Assembly: GCA_023437285.1 (NCBI GenBank)
Contig: JAEZGP010000056.1
Span: 1-6,340, forward strand
Length of the DNA: 6,340 nucleotides
Source of the DNA: Actinomycetes bacterium
GTDB taxonomy: Bacteria; Actinomycetota; Actinomycetes; Mycobacteriales; Micromonosporaceae
Direction of reading: 5' to 3'
Positions 4,557-6,340 of this stretch are shown piece by piece (within the stretch, counting starts at the first letter, position 1; every line of letters starts with the position of its first letter). Under the pieces are notes generated by a model that had not been told where the DNA came from, made no database searches, and worked only from the letters and a program-made list of their open reading frames with translations. A program made the position numbers and the translations under genes.

Positions 4557-5246
4557 ATGCGCTGGTCGTCCCGTTGCCACCAGGGGAGGTTTCTCATCAC
4601 CGCCGTCACCCATGACCCGCCTTCGCCCTCGACGCACGATTTTGTCGAGGCGTACGCGCCGCTGCACCCGGCGGTGCGCGCGGCGATGGCGGCCGCCCGC
4701 GAGGTGGGCGTCGTGGCGCTGCCAGCCGGCGCGGGAGCGGCATTGCGGCTGCTCGCGGCGGTGGCGCAGGCGCGCACGGTGGTGGAGATCGGCACCGGGA
4801 CCGGGGTGAGCGGGCTGTGGCTGCTCGGCGGCATGCGGGCCGACGGCGTGCTCACGACGATCGACGCCGAGCCCGAGCACCAGCGGCTGGCGCGGCGGGC
4901 GTTCGCCATGGCCGGCTACGCGCCGGGCCGGGCCCGCATCATTACGGGCCGCGCCCTCGACGTGCTGCCGCGGCTGGCCGACGGCGGCTACGACCTGGTG
5001 TTCGTCGACGGCCTGGTGGGGGAGTACGCGGCCTGCGTGGTGGCGGCCCGCCGCCTGCTGCGCCCCGGTGGGCTGCTGGTGCTCAACCGGGTCTTCGGGG
5101 CGGGCGGGCGGGTGACCGACCCGGCCGCCCGCGACCCGGACACGGTAGCGCTGCGGGAGATCGCCCGGCAGTTGCGCGACAGCGAGGAGTGGCTGCCGGC
5201 GATCCTGCCCAGCGGCGAGGGCATGCTCTGCGTGGTGAAGCGCTAG
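4557..5246 (+). CDS. SAM-dependent O-methyltransferase, Rv1220c type
   Basis: A class I methyltransferase of the COMT-like O-methyltransferase family 3; substrate unknown, cytoplasmic. From ATG 4557 it is 229 residues. SAM-binding motif I is VVEIGTGTGVSGLWLL (75-90), motif II is TTIDAEPEHQRLAR (100-113), and GYDLVFVDG (144-152) is the strand-4 region. The segments VSGLWLL, DGVLTTID and AARDPDTVALRE closely resemble Mycobacterium tuberculosis Rv1220c as I remember it. The usual metal/catalytic DAxKxxY motif reads DGLVGEY (151-157), lacking the lysine, and the D-N metal pair is N177-R178. The true start is uncertain. GGGGAGG (4583-4589) lies 6 nt before ATC 4596, which would give 216 residues starting ITAVTHD, close to the Rv1220c length. 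The gene is divergent from htrA and shares its stop bases with the convergent aminopeptidase. Confidence 0.9.
   Translation: MRWSSRCHQGRFLITAVTHDPPSPSTHDFVEAYAPLHPAVRAAMAAAREVGVVALPAGAGAALRLLAAVAQARTVVEIGTGTGVSGLWLLGGMRADGVLTTIDAEPEHQRLARRAFAMAGYAPGRARIITGRALDVLPRLADGGYDLVFVDGLVGEYAACVVAARRLLRPGGLLVLNRVFGAGGRVTDPAARDPDTVALREIARQLRDSEEWLPAILPSGEGMLCVVKR
4583..4589 (+). promoter_or_regulatory. Shine-Dalgarno inside the annotated methyltransferase start
   Basis: GGGGAGG, a near-perfect ribosome-binding sequence, lies 6 nt before codon ATC (4596-4598) in the methyltransferase frame. No ATG, GTG or TTG is in frame near it. Either ATC is used, a base is miscalled (ATG would fit perfectly), or the match is coincidental within codons for Q-G-R. 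Confidence 0.5.
5243..5246. other. CTAG palindrome shared by two convergent stop codons
   Basis: TAG at 5244-5246 ends the plus-strand methyltransferase, and the complement of CTA at 5243-5245 (TAG) ends the minus-strand aminopeptidase. The two genes overlap by 3 bp with no room for a dedicated intergenic terminator, so each transcript must end inside, and antisense to, the other gene. Confidence 0.95.
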
Positions 5247-6340
5247 AGCGTGGCGAGCCAGCGGGTCAGCATGCGCACGCCCCAGCCGGTGGCGCCCTTG
5301 ACCAGGGGGCCTTCGGTCGTCTCGATCCAGGACGGGCCCGAGATGTCCAAATGTGCCCAGCGTTCGGCGGCGTCGCCGACGAATTCCCGCAGGTACAGCG
5401 CGGCGGCCACGGCCTGTGGCCCGGACGGCATGTTGGTGACGTCGGCGACGTCGCTGGCCAGGCCGGACACGTAGTCGTCGGCCAGCGGCAGCCGCCACAT
5501 GGTCTCGCCCACGTCGTCGCCGGCCCGGGTCAGCGCCGCGGCCAGGTCGTCGTTGGGCGTGAACAGCGCCGCCGTGCGCCGGCCGAGGGCGACCCAGGAG
5601 CCGCCGGTGAGCGTGGCGACGTCGACGATGAGGTCCGGGTCCAGTTCGTCGACGGCGTACGCGAGCGCGTCGGCCAGCACGAGCCGGCCCTCGGCGTCGG
5701 TGTTCTGGACCTCGGAGGTGAGCCCGCCGTAGTGGCGGATCACGTCGCCGGGCCGCATCGCCGACCCGCTGATCATGTTCTCGGCCAGCGGGGCGAGCGC
5801 GGTAACCCGTACGCCCAGGTTGAGCTTGGCCGCGGCGAGCGTGGCGCCGCTGATGGCGGCCGCGCCCCCCATGTCCTTGCGCATGAGTTTCATGCCGTCC
5901 AGCGGCTTGATCGAGATGCCGCCGGTGTCGTAGGTGATGCCCTTGCCGACGAGCACAACGTGGATCTTGGCGCCGGGCGGGGCGTAGTCGAGGCGCAGCA
6001 GCCGGGGCGCCCGCGCGGAGCCGCCGCCGACCGCGAGCAGTCCGCCGAAGCCCAGATCGGCCAGCTCGCCCTCGCCGATGACGGTGAGGTCGAGGTGCGC
6101 GACATCGCGGGCGGCCCGGGCGACGGTCTTGATGAACCAGCTCGGCGATTTGTCCAGGCTTGAGGTGTTCGTCAGATCGCGGGCCAGGATAGTGGCCTCG
6201 GCCAGGGCGCGCGCCTCGGCCAGCGCGGCGTCCGCGCCGTCGGCGCGGGGCAGCACCACGGTCCGCAGGGTTGGCGCGGTGGCCGGGTCGTCGGCGCCGA
6301 CCCGGTACCGGTAGCTGCCGAGCCAGGCGCCCTCGGCGAC
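5243..6340 (-). CDS. pepA: leucyl aminopeptidase, M17 family (5' truncated by window edge)
   Basis: A cytosolic two-metal aminopeptidase (hexameric in the family) removing N-terminal residues in peptide turnover. The window holds 365 residues; the frame is open through base 6340 (reading VAEGAWLGSYRYR onward), so the N-terminal macro-like domain, roughly the first quarter, is outside. Visible motifs are GKGITYDTGG with the metal-binding lysine and aspartate, MKLMRKDMGGAA with the next aspartate, and the M17 signature NTDAEGRL (from 5704 down), whose D and E bind the metals and R lies in the active site. All expected residues are present, so the enzyme should be active. GTG at 6257-6259 is an internal in-frame codon and not the start. 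Its TAG stop overlaps the methyltransferase TAG in a CTAG palindrome. Identity is near certain. Confidence 0.95.
   Translation of the reverse strand, partial: VAEGAWLGSYRYRVGADDPATAPTLRTVVLPRADGADAALAEARALAEATILARDLTNTSSLDKSPSWFIKTVARAARDVAHLDLTVIGEGELADLGFGGLLAVGGGSARAPRLLRLDYAPPGAKIHVVLVGKGITYDTGGISIKPLDGMKLMRKDMGGAAAISGATLAAAKLNLGVRVTALAPLAENMISGSAMRPGDVIRHYGGLTSEVQNTDAEGRLVLADALAYAVDELDPDLIVDVATLTGGSWVALGRRTAALFTPNDDLAAALTRAGDDVGETMWRLPLADDYVSGLASDVADVTNMPSGPQAVAAALYLREFVGDAAERWAHLDISGPSWIETTEGPLVKGATGWGVRMLTRWLATL

Noticed and set aside
4554..5498. 314-codon minus-strand open frame over the methyltransferase
   Set aside because: Arg/His/Gly-rich shadow translation that crosses the ends of two real genes and lacks any domain signal.
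4817..6163. 448-codon plus-strand open frame across the methyltransferase and aminopeptidase
   Set aside because: It is an alternate-frame shadow: composition is Arg/Gly/Ala/His-rich without domain motifs, and it is antisense to a clearly genuine M17 peptidase. Long spurious frames are expected at this GC content.
1..6340. Defence island, prophage, CRISPR array or biosynthetic cluster
   Set aside because: Every gene belongs to a housekeeping or common accessory family, gaps are short, and no repeat-spacer pattern, integrase, tRNA or modular enzyme is present.

Overview
The window is a 6.3-kb piece of a very GC-rich actinobacterial chromosome. Codon use favours G/C at the third position, starts are a mix of GTG and ATG, and the promoters look leaderless or carry a TAnnnT -10 box. 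The htrA-tatB pair divergent from an Rv1220c-type O-methyltransferase is recognisably the conserved actinobacterial 'sigE locus', with sigE and rseA not present. The Micromonosporaceae are my best guess at family level, from remembered gene neighbourhoods only. Bases 2-20 are almost the Tn5/Nextera transposon mosaic end, so position 1 is probably a contig end from a tagmentation library rather than native sequence.

Layout, left to right: (1) a CGNR/ABATE-type zinc-finger protein (minus); (2) a divergent, monofunctional proline dehydrogenase (plus); (3) a VOC/glyoxalase-like protein (minus), convergent with proline dehydrogenase; (4) a three-repeat TPR protein (minus); (5) tatB (minus); (6) an HtrA/DegP-type S1C serine protease with one membrane span and one PDZ domain (minus); (7) an Rv1220c-type O-methyltransferase (plus), divergent from htrA; (8) an M17 leucyl aminopeptidase (minus), convergent with the methyltransferase, sharing a CTAG stop and cut by the right edge. 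There is no RNA gene, insertion sequence, CRISPR array or prophage signature. No gap between genes exceeds about 165 bp.

How the genes relate: htrA, tatB, the TPR gene and the VOC gene lie in tandem on the minus strand. Each has its own spacing and putative control signals, so they look like a loose cluster and not one tight operon. HtrA (envelope protein quality control), TatB (export of folded proteins) and the aminopeptidase (peptide turnover) form a proteostasis theme. Proline dehydrogenase is a separate catabolic gene with no P5C dehydrogenase beside it here.

The genes split by initiation mode. The CGNR, proline dehydrogenase and VOC genes have no Shine-Dalgarno but carry a TAnnnT box exactly 6 nt before the start codon, as in leaderless transcripts. 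htrA, tatB and the TPR gene have strong Shine-Dalgarno sequences. The methyltransferase is odd: its best Shine-Dalgarno sits in front of ATC, not ATG.

No previously undescribed multi-gene system is evident. The most useful observations are the adaptor-like end, the leaderless pattern, the missing sigE-rseA, the methyltransferase start and active-site anomalies, the strong hairpin with a third arm copy at the end of the TPR gene, and the shared stop codon.
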